Shown here: piece by piece, positions 47,477-56,281 of the stretch
Numbering within the stretch: position 1 is the stretch's first letter
Layout: each line of letters opens with the position of its first letter
From: Acinetobacter sp. Ac_5812
Lineage (GTDB): Bacteria > Pseudomonadota > Gammaproteobacteria > Pseudomonadales > Moraxellaceae
Length of the DNA stretch: 64,000 nucleotides
Direction: 5' to 3'
Assembly: GCF_013072695.1 (NCBI RefSeq)
Contig: NZ_LXUK01000012.1
Location: forward strand, 62,546 to 126,545
Notes under the pieces: generated by a model
Told to the model about the DNA's origin: nothing
The model's database searches: none
What the model saw: only the letters and a program-made list of their open reading frames with translations
Program-made: the position numbers and the translations under genes

Positions 47477-48006
47477 AAAAAAAATACCGAAAATAAAATC
47501 CTTGAATTGCCTTGAATTATGACATATCCAAAGGGATTTGTGTAACTTAATCCTACATAAAAGCAACAGCCTCAATGCTTATGTTTCAACTTGGCACATT
47601 CTGTCGAATTATTTAATTTTAACGGCTTTTTATGGTGTAATTTTTTATTCAAATTGAGGCAAAATAGACCAGAAAATTGTCATTTCCTGTCGTTTTAAGA
47701 ACCCTGTTTTAGTTTTTTCTGAACTGATGAGTCTAGAAAATGGGTCTGAAATTTGATGGTTGGCTTAAGTTGTGTATTTTGTAAGGTTAATAAAAACAAT
47801 CGTTTATCTGGTATTTTTTGTATTTTTGAAAAATGGTTATACATATATTTTTTTAGAAAATACTGAAGATTAAGCCAGAATATTGGATAAAACACTTGCC
47901 AAAGACTAAGCTGTGATACATGTTGATGAGGTGCTTTAAATCTAGACTAATTAAAATCAGGATTTATTAGCAATCATTCGATGCCAATCCGCAAAAGGAA
48001 TATATC
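47477..48006. other. 530-bp region between the LysR gene and aceA
   Basis: No credible gene: a 66-codon minus-strand ORF at 47695-47895 lacks a ribosome site and is low-complexity. A tandem repeat of CTTGAATT at 47501-47518 lies just before the LysR gene and could be part of an operator. The right end holds the aceA ribosome site AAAGGA. The long AT-rich leader suggests regulated transcription of aceA, but I could not resolve the promoter. Confidence 0.45.
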
Positions 48007-49611
48007 ATGTCTACATATCAAACAGCGATTGATGCAATCCGCGAACTAAAAGCAAAATTCGGCGACACTTGGCGCGATATTAGCCCAGAAGATGCTGCGC
48101 GTATGCAAATGCAAAACCAATTCAAAACTGGTTTAGATATTGCTAAATATACAGCTGCGATTATGCGTCGTGATATGGCTGCTTATGATGCTGATTCTAG
48201 TAAATATACTCAATCATTAGGTTGCTGGCACGGTTTTATCGCGCAACAAAAAATGATTGCGAACAAAAAATACTTCGGTACAACTGAACGTCGCTATATC
48301 TACCTTTCTGGTTGGATGGTTGCTGCACTTCGTTCAGAATTTGGTCCACTTCCTGACCAATCTATGCATGAAAAAACTTCTGTACCTGCTTTGATCGAAG
48401 AAATCTACACTTTCTTACGTCAAGCTGATGCGAAAGAACTTAACGATTTATTCCGTGCGCTTAAAAAAGCAAACGAAGCTGGTGATACTGCTAAAGCTGC
48501 TGAAATCACTGCTCAAATCGACGGTTTCCAAACTCACATCGTGCCAATTATTGCGGACATCGACGCTGGTTTCGGTAACGAAGAAGCGACTTATTTACTT
48601 GCACGTAAGATGATCGAAGCGGGTGCTTGTGCACTTCAAATCGAAAACCAAGTATCTGATGCGAAACAATGTGGTCACCAAGCTGGTAAAGTAACTGTTC
48701 CACATGAAGACTTCATCTCTAAAATCCATGCATTACGTTATGCATTCTTAGAAATGGGTCTTGATGACGGTATCATCGTTGCGCGTACTGACTCTGAAGG
48801 CGCTGACTTGACTCAAAAAATCCCAGTGGTTAAAGAGCCAGGTGACATCGCTTCTCAATACATCAGCTACTTAGATACAACTGAAATTGACATTGCTGAT
48901 GCTCAAGAAGATGAAATCTTGATCAAACGTAATGGTAAATTACACCGTCCTAAGCGTTTAGCTTCTGGTTTGTATCAGTTCCGTGCTGACACTCAAATTG
49001 ACCGTGTTGTACTTGACTGTGTATCTAGCCTTCAAAATGGTGCTGACCTTCTTTGGATCGAAACTGCGACTCCAAACGTAGAAGAAATCGCTCACATGGT
49101 TAACCGTGTACGTGAAACTGTTCCAAATGCGAAGCTTGTTTATAACAACAGCCCATCGTTCAACTGGACTTTAAACTTCCGTCAACAAGCTTACGACCGT
49201 TGGGTTGCTGAAGGTAAAGACGTTTCTGCTTACGACCGTGCTAAATTAATGAGCGCTGAGTACGATGCGACTGAATTAGCTGCTGATGCTGACGCTAAGA
49301 TCCGTACATTCCAAGCAGATGCTGCTCGTGAAGCGGGTGTGTTCCATCACTTGATCACACTTCCGACTTACCACACTGCTGCGCTTTCTACTCATGAGCT
49401 TGCACAAGGTTACTTCGGTTCTGAAGGTATGTTGGCTTATGTTGCTGGCGTACAACGTAAAGAAATCCGTGGTGGTATCGCTTGTGTTAAACACCAAGCA
49501 ATGGCGGGTTCTGACATCGGTGATGATCACAAAGAAATCTTCTCTGGTGACAACGCTCTTAAAGCGCACGATGATGCTAAAAACACAATGAACCAATTCG
49601 CTGCTCACTAA
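48007..49611 (+). CDS. aceA: Isocitrate lyase, large type
   Basis: 534 residues, longer than E. coli AceA (434) and of the type found in Pseudomonas aeruginosa and Acinetobacter. It cleaves isocitrate to succinate and glyoxylate for growth on acetate and fatty acids. Key segments: GCWHGFIAQQKM, PIIADIDAGFGNEEATYLLARKMIEAGA (metal-binding Asp pair), the catalytic motif AKQCGHQAGK with Cys222, DGIIVARTDSEGA and VYNNSPSFNW. Codon choice is strongly biased to a few codons, as in glnA and rpsB, indicating high expression. Single gene with a strong terminator. Confidence 0.96.
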   Translation: MSTYQTAIDAIRELKAKFGDTWRDISPEDAARMQMQNQFKTGLDIAKYTAAIMRRDMAAYDADSSKYTQSLGCWHGFIAQQKMIANKKYFGTTERRYIYLSGWMVAALRSEFGPLPDQSMHEKTSVPALIEEIYTFLRQADAKELNDLFRALKKANEAGDTAKAAEITAQIDGFQTHIVPIIADIDAGFGNEEATYLLARKMIEAGACALQIENQVSDAKQCGHQAGKVTVPHEDFISKIHALRYAFLEMGLDDGIIVARTDSEGADLTQKIPVVKEPGDIASQYISYLDTTEIDIADAQEDEILIKRNGKLHRPKRLASGLYQFRADTQIDRVVLDCVSSLQNGADLLWIETATPNVEEIAHMVNRVRETVPNAKLVYNNSPSFNWTLNFRQQAYDRWVAEGKDVSAYDRAKLMSAEYDATELAADADAKIRTFQADAAREAGVFHHLITLPTYHTAALSTHELAQGYFGSEGMLAYVAGVQRKEIRGGIACVKHQAMAGSDIGDDHKEIFSGDNALKAHDDAKNTMNQFAAH

Positions 49612-49626
49612 GCACTGAACTGATTC

Positions 49627-49656
49627 AAAAAAACCCTGCGAAAGCAGGGTTTTTTT
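49627..49656 (+). terminator. Terminator of aceA
   Basis: AAAAAAACCCTGC-GAAA-GCAGGGTTTTTTT, a GNRA-loop hairpin 16 bases after the stop. The next 210 bases up to the sodB terminator hold nothing I can identify. Confidence 0.92.
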
Positions 49657-49866
49657 ATTGCTTAAAAATTTGATGTGTTGTGGTGATTTAGAGCTAATGC
49701 TGGGGGTGGCTGATTTTAAGTTTATTATTTGGGGGGCTTTTGCAAGCTGAGATAAGAGGGCGGCTTTTAAAACAATTGAACGGTGTGAGTATCAATTAAA
49801 CTTAAGTCTTTCATTCATTGTACTTGGGTTGATTTGCTCTGGTGGATGCTATAAATCGCATCGCAA

Positions 49867-49895
49867 AAAAAACTGCTCATCAAGAGCAGTTTTTT
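49867..49895 (-). terminator. Terminator of sodB
   Basis: AAAAAACTGCTC-ATCAA-GAGCAGTTTTTT hairpin 18 bases beyond the sodB stop on the minus strand. Confidence 0.88.
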
Positions 49896-49912
49896 ATTCA
49901 AGAAATAATCAA

Positions 49913-50539
49913 TTATTTCTCAACACCTGCTGTTTGACCTGCAAGTTTTGCATTTGCATAGTCCCAGTTTACTAGGCTTTCTAAGAAAGTAGCGATGTAT
50001 TTTGGACGTAAGTTACGGAAGTCGATGTAGTAAGCGTGTTCCCAAACGTCGATGGTTAATACTGCAACTTGACCATGAGCAAGTGGCGTATCTGCATTGG
50101 CAGTTTTAGTAATAGATAATTTGCCGTTTACTTCATCAGCAACTAACCAAGCCCAACCTGAACCGAATTGAGTTGTTGCAGCAGCAGTAAATTCTTCTGC
50201 AAATTTTTCGTAGCTACCAAAAGCTTCTTCGATTTTAGCTGCAATCGCACCTGTTGGCTTACCACCACCATTTGGTTTCATGCTGTTCCAGTAGAATGTA
50301 TGGTTCCATACTTGCGCAGCATTGTTAAAGATACCTGCTTTAGATGCATCACCAGCAGACGCTTTGATGATTTCTTCTAAAGTTTTGCCTTCAAGGTCAG
50401 TACCTTTGATTAAGTTGTTTAAGTTAACAACATAAGTATTGTGGTGTTTGTCGTGATGGTATTCTAAAGTTTCGCGAGTGATGTGTGGCGCTAAATCATC
50501 ATAGCCATATGGAAGTGCAGGTAAAGTAATGGTTGTCAT
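49913..50539 (-). CDS. sodB: Superoxide dismutase, iron type
   Basis: 208 residues without a signal peptide (cytoplasmic). Metal-ligand segments: YHHDKHHNTYVVNLN, NNAAQVWNHTFYWNSM, GSGWAWLV and [13 protein letters not shown]. The AAQVWNHTFYW signature and the absence of the Mn-type GGHANH block point to Fe. It removes superoxide in the cytosol. AGGAATG lies before the ATG. A manganese-type paralogue lies 226 bp upstream on the same strand. Confidence 0.95.
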   Translation of the reverse strand: MTTITLPALPYGYDDLAPHITRETLEYHHDKHHNTYVVNLNNLIKGTDLEGKTLEEIIKASAGDASKAGIFNNAAQVWNHTFYWNSMKPNGGGKPTGAIAAKIEEAFGSYEKFAEEFTAAATTQFGSGWAWLVADEVNGKLSITKTANADTPLAHGQVAVLTIDVWEHAYYIDFRNLRPKYIATFLESLVNWDYANAKLAGQTAGVEK

Positions 50540-50765
50540 GTTTCATTCCTTGCAAATTTGCTGGGTTTTACATTAAGTGCCTTTATTGTAAATGATTCTA
50601 TAGACAATAGGGCAGTCTTTTAATACACAAAATATGCAAAAAATTTCGTTATGAGACATATACCATACAACAATGATTAGAGTTTTTAGCTCGGTTGGTG
50701 AACGTTGCAAAAGACTCTAACCTGTTTTTAGTGAGATGCTGATCTAAGTTCAGTTGCTATGAAAA

Positions 50766-51389
50766 TTACTGAGTTTTGGCTTGTAATGCATCATGATAAC
50801 GACGATTGACCTCATCCCAATCGACAACATTATAAAAGGCAGCAATATATTCAGGACGACGGTTTTGATATTTTAAGTAGTAGGCATGTTCCCATACATC
50901 CAGACCTAGAATAGGCGTATTGCCATGCATCAAGGGTGAGTCTTGATTGGCACTACTTTCGACAATCAGCTTATGTTCAGGCGTAACGCTTAGCCATGCC
51001 CAACCACTCCCAAAACGACTAATTGCAGCTTTGGTAAAAGCATCTTTAAAAGCATCAAAACCACCCAACTGTTGATCAATTGCTTCCGCAACAGGCCCTG
51101 TTGGTTGTCCACCACCTTGTGGGCTCATGACGGTCCAAAAAAGTGAGTGATTGGCGTGGCCACCTGCATTGTTGATCACCATATTCTTAAGGTTGGCAGG
51201 GACGTCATTCACTTTGGCAACCAATTCTTCTACAGGGAGTTTTTCCCATTCTGTACCTTCAATTGCACCATTGATATTATTGATGTAGGTCTGATGATGT
51301 TTACTGTGGTGGATTTCCATGGTTTTGGTATCAATATTGGGTTCAAGTGCATCGTAAGCATAAGGAAGTGCTGGTAAAGAATAAGCCAT
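50766..51389 (-). CDS. sodA: Superoxide dismutase, manganese type
   Basis: 207 residues. The MnSOD-type signature [27 protein letters not shown], plus [13 protein letters not shown] and [21 protein letters not shown] Fur box lies about 70-90 bp upstream of the start, so expression should rise when iron is scarce, complementing the iron enzyme next door. No terminator is obvious between it and sodB, but the 226-bp gap argues for separate promoters. Confidence 0.95.
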   Translation of the reverse strand: MAYSLPALPYAYDALEPNIDTKTMEIHHSKHHQTYINNINGAIEGTEWEKLPVEELVAKVNDVPANLKNMVINNAGGHANHSLFWTVMSPQGGGQPTGPVAEAIDQQLGGFDAFKDAFTKAAISRFGSGWAWLSVTPEHKLIVESSANQDSPLMHGNTPILGLDVWEHAYYLKYQNRRPEYIAAFYNVVDWDEVNRRYHDALQAKTQ

Positions 51390-51459
51390 GTGTTTGATTC
51401 CTTTTAATCAAAATGATTTTATTGGCATAAATTAAAGCGCCTTCATTATTCATTTAAAA

Positions 51460-51478
51460 GCAAATGAGAATCAATATC
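51460..51478. promoter_or_regulatory. Fur box upstream of sodA
   Basis: GCAAATGAGAATCAATATC agrees with the 19-bp Fur consensus GATAATGATAATCATTATC at 15 positions. It is 71-89 bp before the sodA start, a position suited to promoter repression. Repression of Mn-SOD by Fur-Fe(II) is established in enterics and pseudomonads. Confidence 0.68.
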
Positions 51479-51696
51479 TTTTAATTTGCTTTTATCTATA
51501 CAAAATGGGATAAAAAATAAATTTTATTTATCATTGGTTTTATTGGGTATTGAGTTGGCTGAGCAATAACAACAAGTGTTTGACTCTTAGTCTATTTAAA
51601 GTAGGCAGAGGTATTGCAATGAGAAATAGCTGATTATTTCAATCACTCAAGTTGCACAGACATTGGTTTAAACATTGGGTTGAAATATAAAGGGAA

Positions 51697-51718
51697 GGAG
51701 TGAAACGAACTTCACTCC
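51697..51718 (-). terminator. Terminator of the Nif3-like gene
   Basis: GGAGTGAA-N6-TTCACTCC stem; on the minus strand it is followed by CTTCCCTTTATATTTC, a weakly T-rich tail. The rest of the 51.39-51.70 kb stretch holds the sodA promoter region and nothing else recognised. Confidence 0.6.
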
Positions 51719-51736
51719 ATTCAAGATTGGATCGGG

Positions 51737-52495
51737 TTAAATCGGGTTATTGAGTTCAAAATACTCAGTTTCGATTGAAAATTGTTGGGCAATGGCTTGT
51801 GCCAAACGCTGCACGCCATAACGTTCAGTGGCATGATGGCCACATGCGAAATAATGTACCCCAAGTTCTTTGGCTTCATAGAACGTACGTTCGCTGACTT
51901 CACCAGAAATATAAGCATCACAATCTGCTTGAGCTGCTTTGGCAATAAAATCTTGAGCACCACCTGTGCAGAAGCCTACTTTTTTGATTAGCGTTTTATC
52001 ACTCGGCAGATGAATCACATTAAAGTCAAAAATGCTCTGTAACTTCGCTTTAAATTGTTCAGGACTCAGTGAATCGCCTAAATAGGCGATATTACCGATT
52101 GGGTGTTTTTCGCTTGGATCTAATGCTTCTAGATCGTGTAGACCAATCAAATCGGCAATAGCGACGTTATTGCCCAAAGTTGGATGTGCATCCAAAGGTA
52201 AATGGTAGGCAATCAGGGAAACATTATTTTGAATCAGTTTTTTGATGCGATTGCCACGCATTCCTGTGATTGGGTAGGGTTCGCCTTTCCAGAAATAGCC
52301 ATGATGAACCAATAAGGCATCTGCTTGTTGGGCAATTGCAGCATCAATTGCATCTTCAGATGCAGTCACGGCACATACAATTTTATTGACTTCAGGCTTG
52401 CCTTCGATCTGTAAGCCGTTTGGTGCGTAGTCTTTAAATTCATTGGCTTTTAAAGTCTGGTTACACCATTGCACAATGTCATGCAAATTTGCCAT
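51737..52495 (-). CDS. Nif3-like dinuclear metal-centre protein (YbgI family)
   Basis: 252 residues from ATG 52493-52495 (GAGGAATC upstream); a longer in-frame start would add 32 residues not in the family. Conserved blocks: DYAPNGLQIEG, ADALLVHHGYFWKGE (metal-binding His pair), AYHLPLDAHPTLGNN, VGFCTGGAQDFI, DAYISGEVSERTFYEAKE and YFACGHHATERYGVQ. The family (NIF3/GTP cyclohydrolase I type 2-like) forms toroidal hexamers with two metals; the true reaction is unsettled. It is divergent from the DegS/AlgW-type protease gene, a neighbourhood also seen in Pseudomonas. Confidence 0.9.
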   Translation of the reverse strand: MANLHDIVQWCNQTLKANEFKDYAPNGLQIEGKPEVNKIVCAVTASEDAIDAAIAQQADALLVHHGYFWKGEPYPITGMRGNRIKKLIQNNVSLIAYHLPLDAHPTLGNNVAIADLIGLHDLEALDPSEKHPIGNIAYLGDSLSPEQFKAKLQSIFDFNVIHLPSDKTLIKKVGFCTGGAQDFIAKAAQADCDAYISGEVSERTFYEAKELGVHYFACGHHATERYGVQRLAQAIAQQFSIETEYFELNNPI

Positions 52496-52683
52496 GCGAT
52501 TCCTCAAATGTTTTACATCTTTTCTCAGCAACAATAAGAACATATTTTCAAATGTAACTAAAGCTAGACAAAACTTTTTTAACTTTTGCATTGATTTTAA
52601 GCAATTTACTTTACAATGGTGGAAACTTCCAGTTCTTCAATAAATTACGTTCATTACATAATTTCGCCTAGAGGATAATAGAC

Positions 52684-53871
52684 GTGCGCCGTGCATTTAC
52701 ATGGTTACCTTGGGTATTACTCATTCTTGTTATTTTTAGTTTTCTGGCTTGGCAGAAATCACATCAACCGAAACCAACGGTGGCTGCTGATGGGGTAAAA
52801 ATGCCCGCAGAAAAGGTTGAACCACTGATTGATACCACGCGTACGGGTGGGGTGGTTTCCTATAGTGCTGCGGTCAAAGTAGCGGCACCTGCTGTGGTCA
52901 ATATCTTTACCACACAGAAAGTGAAACAGATGAATCATCCATTATTGAATGATCCTGTGTTTCGTGAGTTTTTTGGCAATCAAATGCCACAGCAACCTCA
53001 AAATGAAAACAGTTTGGGTTCAGGCGTAATTGTACGTGCAGATGGTTATATTTTAACGAATAATCATGTCATTGCGCAGGCTGAACATATTGTCGTGGCT
53101 TTACAAGATGGGCGCCGTGCTGAAGCGACCGTGGTTGGCACTGATCCAGACACCGATTTGGCAGTGATTAAAATTGAATTGGATAAATTACCGGTATTGC
53201 CATTTAAATTAAGTGGTAATGAAGTGGGTGATGTTGTGCTCGCGATTGGTAACCCATTTGGTGTCGGTCAAACCGTGACTCAGGGGATTATCTCTGCTAC
53301 GGGACGTTCGGATTTGGGCATCAATACCTATGAAGACTTTATTCAAACCGATGCTGCAATTAACCCAGGTAACTCAGGCGGTGCATTGATTGATGTTGCG
53401 GGTAATTTGATTGGGGTGAATACGGCTATCTTCTCGCAATCGGGTGGTTCACTTGGAATTGGTTTTGCGATACCTGCCAAAGTGTGTCAGCAAGTTCTTA
53501 ATTCAATCTTGAAAGATGGGCGTGTGGTACGTGGTTGGTTAGGGATTAGCTTAATTCCAAATAACATTGATGAAGATGTTTTGACCGCTAAACCGATTGG
53601 TGTCACTGTTGCAGATGTATTGCGTGGCGGACCATCTGATTCTGCAGGTATTAAGCGTGGTGATAAAATTATTCAAGTGAATAATGAGCAGATTTCCTCA
53701 GCATCGCATTTGATCAATTATGTTGCGTTACAAGCACCAGAAAGTTTAATTGATGTGGTGATTGAGCGTGAAGGTAAACAGCAAACTTTACAGGTTAAAG
53801 TTGGAGAGCGTAAAGTGCAACAAAATGCACAATCGCAATATATTCCATTGCCTAAGCGTCAACAACAGTAA
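52684..53871 (+). CDS. Periplasmic membrane-anchored serine protease, DegS/AlgW type
   Basis: 395 residues from a GTG with AGAGGA upstream. One N-terminal anchor helix (WLPWVLLILVIFSFLAW), then a trypsin-like protease with catalytic His128 (NNHVIAQ), Asp158 (DPDTDLAVIK) and Ser231 (NPGNSGGALID), and a single PDZ domain (about 275-370). One PDZ and a membrane anchor fit DegS/AlgW, which start the sigma-E stress cascade by cutting the anti-sigma factor, rather than the two-PDZ DegP. It is somewhat longer than DegS (355) owing to a Gln-rich tail. Whether Acinetobacter has a RseA/MucA target is not shown here. Confidence 0.9.
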   Translation: MRRAFTWLPWVLLILVIFSFLAWQKSHQPKPTVAADGVKMPAEKVEPLIDTTRTGGVVSYSAAVKVAAPAVVNIFTTQKVKQMNHPLLNDPVFREFFGNQMPQQPQNENSLGSGVIVRADGYILTNNHVIAQAEHIVVALQDGRRAEATVVGTDPDTDLAVIKIELDKLPVLPFKLSGNEVGDVVLAIGNPFGVGQTVTQGIISATGRSDLGINTYEDFIQTDAAINPGNSGGALIDVAGNLIGVNTAIFSQSGGSLGIGFAIPAKVCQQVLNSILKDGRVVRGWLGISLIPNNIDEDVLTAKPIGVTVADVLRGGPSDSAGIKRGDKIIQVNNEQISSASHLINYVALQAPESLIDVVIEREGKQQTLQVKVGERKVQQNAQSQYIPLPKRQQQ

Positions 53872-53931
53872 GGTCGCTTTGATGACAAATAGAGGCTGCC
53901 GATGAGCAGCCTTTATTTATTTAAAGTCATA

Positions 53932-53967
53932 AAAAAGCGTGTTGATCCACTGATCAACACGCTTTTT
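53932..53967 (+). terminator. Terminator after the DegS-like gene
   Basis: AAAAAGCGTGTTGATC-CACT-GATCAACACGCTTTTT, a perfect 16-bp stem. A weaker hairpin AGGCTGC/GCAGCCT at 53892-53911 precedes it. Confidence 0.88.
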
Positions 53968-54072
53968 GCATTTTATCGACGTTTTTATTTTTCATTAAAG
54001 CATCTAAATTTGATGGTTTGATGACGGCGCTTTGATGTTTATATGACAAAGATAAAGCACGAGCGATCTGCT

Positions 54073-54207
54073 TTAATGTGCACAAAATGCTTGATTAAAG
54101 TACTCAAATAAATCAGGGGTTTGAAACCAGATTAAGATTGAAAGACTCATCAAACACAGAAGGGTGACAAACAATAGCAACTTAAAATGACGTTCTATAT
54201 TAGTCAT
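54073..54207 (-). CDS. 44-residue membrane protein coupled to the MFS gene
   Basis: Its ATG (54205-54207) overlaps the end of the MFS gene in the arrangement ATGACTAA, a classical translational-coupling overlap. The peptide opens MTNIERHFKLLLFVTLLCLM and has one transmembrane helix (LLLFVTLLCLMSLSILIWF), with a charged N-terminus and a short tail ending FCAH. The size and position recall small regulatory subunits of transporters, but no homologue is known to me. It could be a chance ORF; the start-stop overlap argues against that. Confidence 0.55.
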   Translation of the reverse strand: MTNIERHFKLLLFVTLLCLMSLSILIWFQTPDLFEYFNQAFCAH

Positions 54208-55414
54208 GAATCACAGCCTCTTCATTCACGAAAAGATGGATGACAACACCAAAAGCACTCAGCACTAAACAGGCGAGCCAGATCATATTATAGTTGCCTG
54301 CAATATCATGATTGACCCCACCGAGCCAGCCACCAAAGAATGAGCCGATTTGATGGGTAAAGAACACAATACCACTGAGCATGGATAAATATTTGACCCC
54401 AAACATATTGGCCACGATCCCGTTAGTGAGCGGGACAGTGGAAAGCCAGAGTAGTCCCATAATGATCCCAAAACTATAAACGGTCAATGTACTGAGTGGG
54501 AGCAAGAGAAAAGCAATAATGGCAATGCCACGTAAACCATAAAGCAGCATCAGCAATCTTGGTTTTGAGTAGCGATCACCTAACCAACCAGCACCATAGG
54601 TGCCCACAATATTAAATAGACCGACCAGTGCCAGAAATATCGTACCTGTTGTGGCATCAAAGCCATGGTCAATTAAATAACCAGGTAGGTGTACGCCTAA
54701 AAATACTACTTGGAAACCACAGACCAGAAAACCGAGGGATAACCACCAAAAAGGTTTATGTTTTCTTGCGATGTGTAAAACTTGTTTAAAGCTAAGGCTG
54801 GGTTGATTCAGCGCTTTAGGTGCTGTGGAAGAAGGGGATTTCAATAACCAAGCCAAGGGAACAATGAATGCAATAGCAAAGGCACTCACCAGTAAAGCAG
54901 AAGACCAACCGATGGTTTTAAGAAGTAACAGAGTTGAAGGCAGCATAATAAACTGGCCAAAGGAACCCGCAGCACTGGCAATCCCCATCACCATACTGCG
55001 TTTCTCTGGTGGCGCAGCGCGACCAACTGCAGAAAGCAATACTGTAAAAGAGGTCGCAGATAGGGCAAGTCCAATCACGAGCCCTAAGCTGAGGTTAAGT
55101 AATAGTCCCGTAGAGCTAAATGCCATAAGGACTAAGCCAATAGCATAGAGTACGCCCCCCGACATCACGACTTTCTTAGTACCGTACTTGTCAGCAATCG
55201 CACCGGTAAAGGGTTGTGCTGCCCCCCAGATCAGGTTTTGCATGGCAATCGCAAAACTAAAAATATGATGGCCCCAACCAAAACTATCGCTCATGGGCAC
55301 CAGATATAAACCAAAGCCATGGCGTACACCCAAGGAAAGTGCAAGAATCAGCGCACTTCCGATCAGCATCATAATTAAGGTTTTAGAGAAATTAGAATCT
55401 TGCTTGATGCTCAT
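54200..55414 (-). CDS. Major facilitator superfamily transporter
   Basis: 404 residues with 12 predicted helices. The signature between helices 2 and 3, GAIADKYGTKKVV, is MFS-like; the second half starts WWLSLGFLVCGFQVVFLGVHLPGYL and has GWLGDRYSKPR. The pattern is like the YnfM/CynX and oxalate-formate-antiporter-like groups that move small organic acids or export drugs. It is divergent from a TetR regulator with a palindrome between them, so it is probably induced by its substrate. The downstream 44-residue membrane protein is likely co-translated. Confidence 0.88.
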   Translation of the reverse strand: MSIKQDSNFSKTLIMMLIGSALILALSLGVRHGFGLYLVPMSDSFGWGHHIFSFAIAMQNLIWGAAQPFTGAIADKYGTKKVVMSGGVLYAIGLVLMAFSSTGLLLNLSLGLVIGLALSATSFTVLLSAVGRAAPPEKRSMVMGIASAAGSFGQFIMLPSTLLLLKTIGWSSALLVSAFAIAFIVPLAWLLKSPSSTAPKALNQPSLSFKQVLHIARKHKPFWWLSLGFLVCGFQVVFLGVHLPGYLIDHGFDATTGTIFLALVGLFNIVGTYGAGWLGDRYSKPRLLMLLYGLRGIAIIAFLLLPLSTLTVYSFGIIMGLLWLSTVPLTNGIVANMFGVKYLSMLSGIVFFTHQIGSFFGGWLGGVNHDIAGNYNMIWLACLVLSAFGVVIHLFVNEEAVIHD

Positions 55415-55478
55415 ACACAGTCCATATTTATCATTCGAGACAACGGTAATTTTTGGTGTAATGATTTAATAATATAAA

Positions 55479-55500
55479 ATAGATTATAATCATAATCTAT
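55479..55500. promoter_or_regulatory. 22-bp palindrome between MFS and TetR genes (operator candidate)
   Basis: Inverted arms ATAGATTAT and ATAATCTAT around AATC, exact over nine base pairs. It lies 65 bp from the MFS start and 91 bp from the TetR start in the only gap between the divergent genes. Size and symmetry suit a TetR dimer, and the position would let it shut both promoters. Confidence 0.7.
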
Positions 55501-55591
55501 AAAAAGTGTATTGTGAATTCAAGAATAGCTTTTATCATGAGTTATAAAATGTTGTTTCTTTTATTTTCTATTGAGATAAGAAGGTTGATTT

Positions 55592-56179
55592 ATGCCACGT
55601 GTATCCAAACATTTAGCCATTGAAAATAGAAAGAAGATTGAACATACGACTTCTCGCTTGATTAGGGAGAAGGGTTTTGCAGTCAGTGTTGCTGATTTAA
55701 TGAAGGCAGCAGGCTTAACACATGGTGGATTTTACAAACATTTTCAAAACAAAGATGAGTTGATTGATATCGCCTGCAAAGATATTTTTTTGCAATCTGT
55801 AAGTAAGTGGGAGCTCATCATAGATGGGACTGATGATGAAAAAACCGCATTGCATGAAATTTTTAAAGCTTATTTATCTGAACGAAACTTGGAAAATCCT
55901 GGATTAAGCTGTCCTTTATCTTCTTTAAGTAGTGATGTTGCAAGAGAACCTAATGACAAACCTGTGAAGCAGACATTTCATCAAGGTGTGGAATCATTGC
56001 TTTCTATTTTAAGTGGGCTGAACGCTTTAAATCGTAAAGATCAAGCACAGATGTCTGAGCGTGCTATTATTCAGTTGAGTTTGTTATCAGGCGCACTCAC
56101 ATTGGCTCGATCTGTAGACCATGCTTTGGCATTAGCTATACTTGATACCGTCAAGCGTCACTTATTAGAACAATATTAA
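55592..56179 (+). CDS. TetR/AcrR-family regulator
   Basis: 195 residues. HTH: TTSRLIREKGFAVSVADLMKAAGLTHGGFYKHFQNKDEL (about residues 18-55), the TetR signature ending FYKHFxxKDEL. The C-terminal ligand domain is helical with GLSCPLSSLSSDVA, a block shared by regulators of MFS drug or solvent exporters. Divergent to the MFS gene, with the palindrome between as probable operator. The inducing ligand is unknown. Confidence 0.9.
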   Translation: MPRVSKHLAIENRKKIEHTTSRLIREKGFAVSVADLMKAAGLTHGGFYKHFQNKDELIDIACKDIFLQSVSKWELIIDGTDDEKTALHEIFKAYLSERNLENPGLSCPLSSLSSDVAREPNDKPVKQTFHQGVESLLSILSGLNALNRKDQAQMSERAIIQLSLLSGALTLARSVDHALALAILDTVKRHLLEQY

Positions 56180-56231
56180 CTATGAATTTTTGATCAATAA
56201 GCATGGATTGGTTTTATGACGAATCAATAAA

Positions 56232-56258
56232 ACAGAAATAACTTAAAGTTACTCCTGT
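56232..56258 (-). terminator. Terminator of the nitrate transporter-porin operon
   Basis: Read on the minus strand: ACAGGAGTAAC-TTTAA-GTTATTTCTGT, an 11-bp stem with two G-U pairs, then TTTATTG. It lies 24 bases past the porin stop. Confidence 0.75.
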
Positions 56259-56281
56259 TCTATGCCTTTTGATTAACTACC

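Noticed and set aside
47695..47895. 66-codon minus-strand ORF before aceA
   Set aside because: Low-complexity Phe/Lys/Gln product in AT-rich DNA without a ribosome site.
49276..49608. 110-codon ORF antisense to aceA
   Set aside because: Codon-bias shadow of isocitrate lyase.
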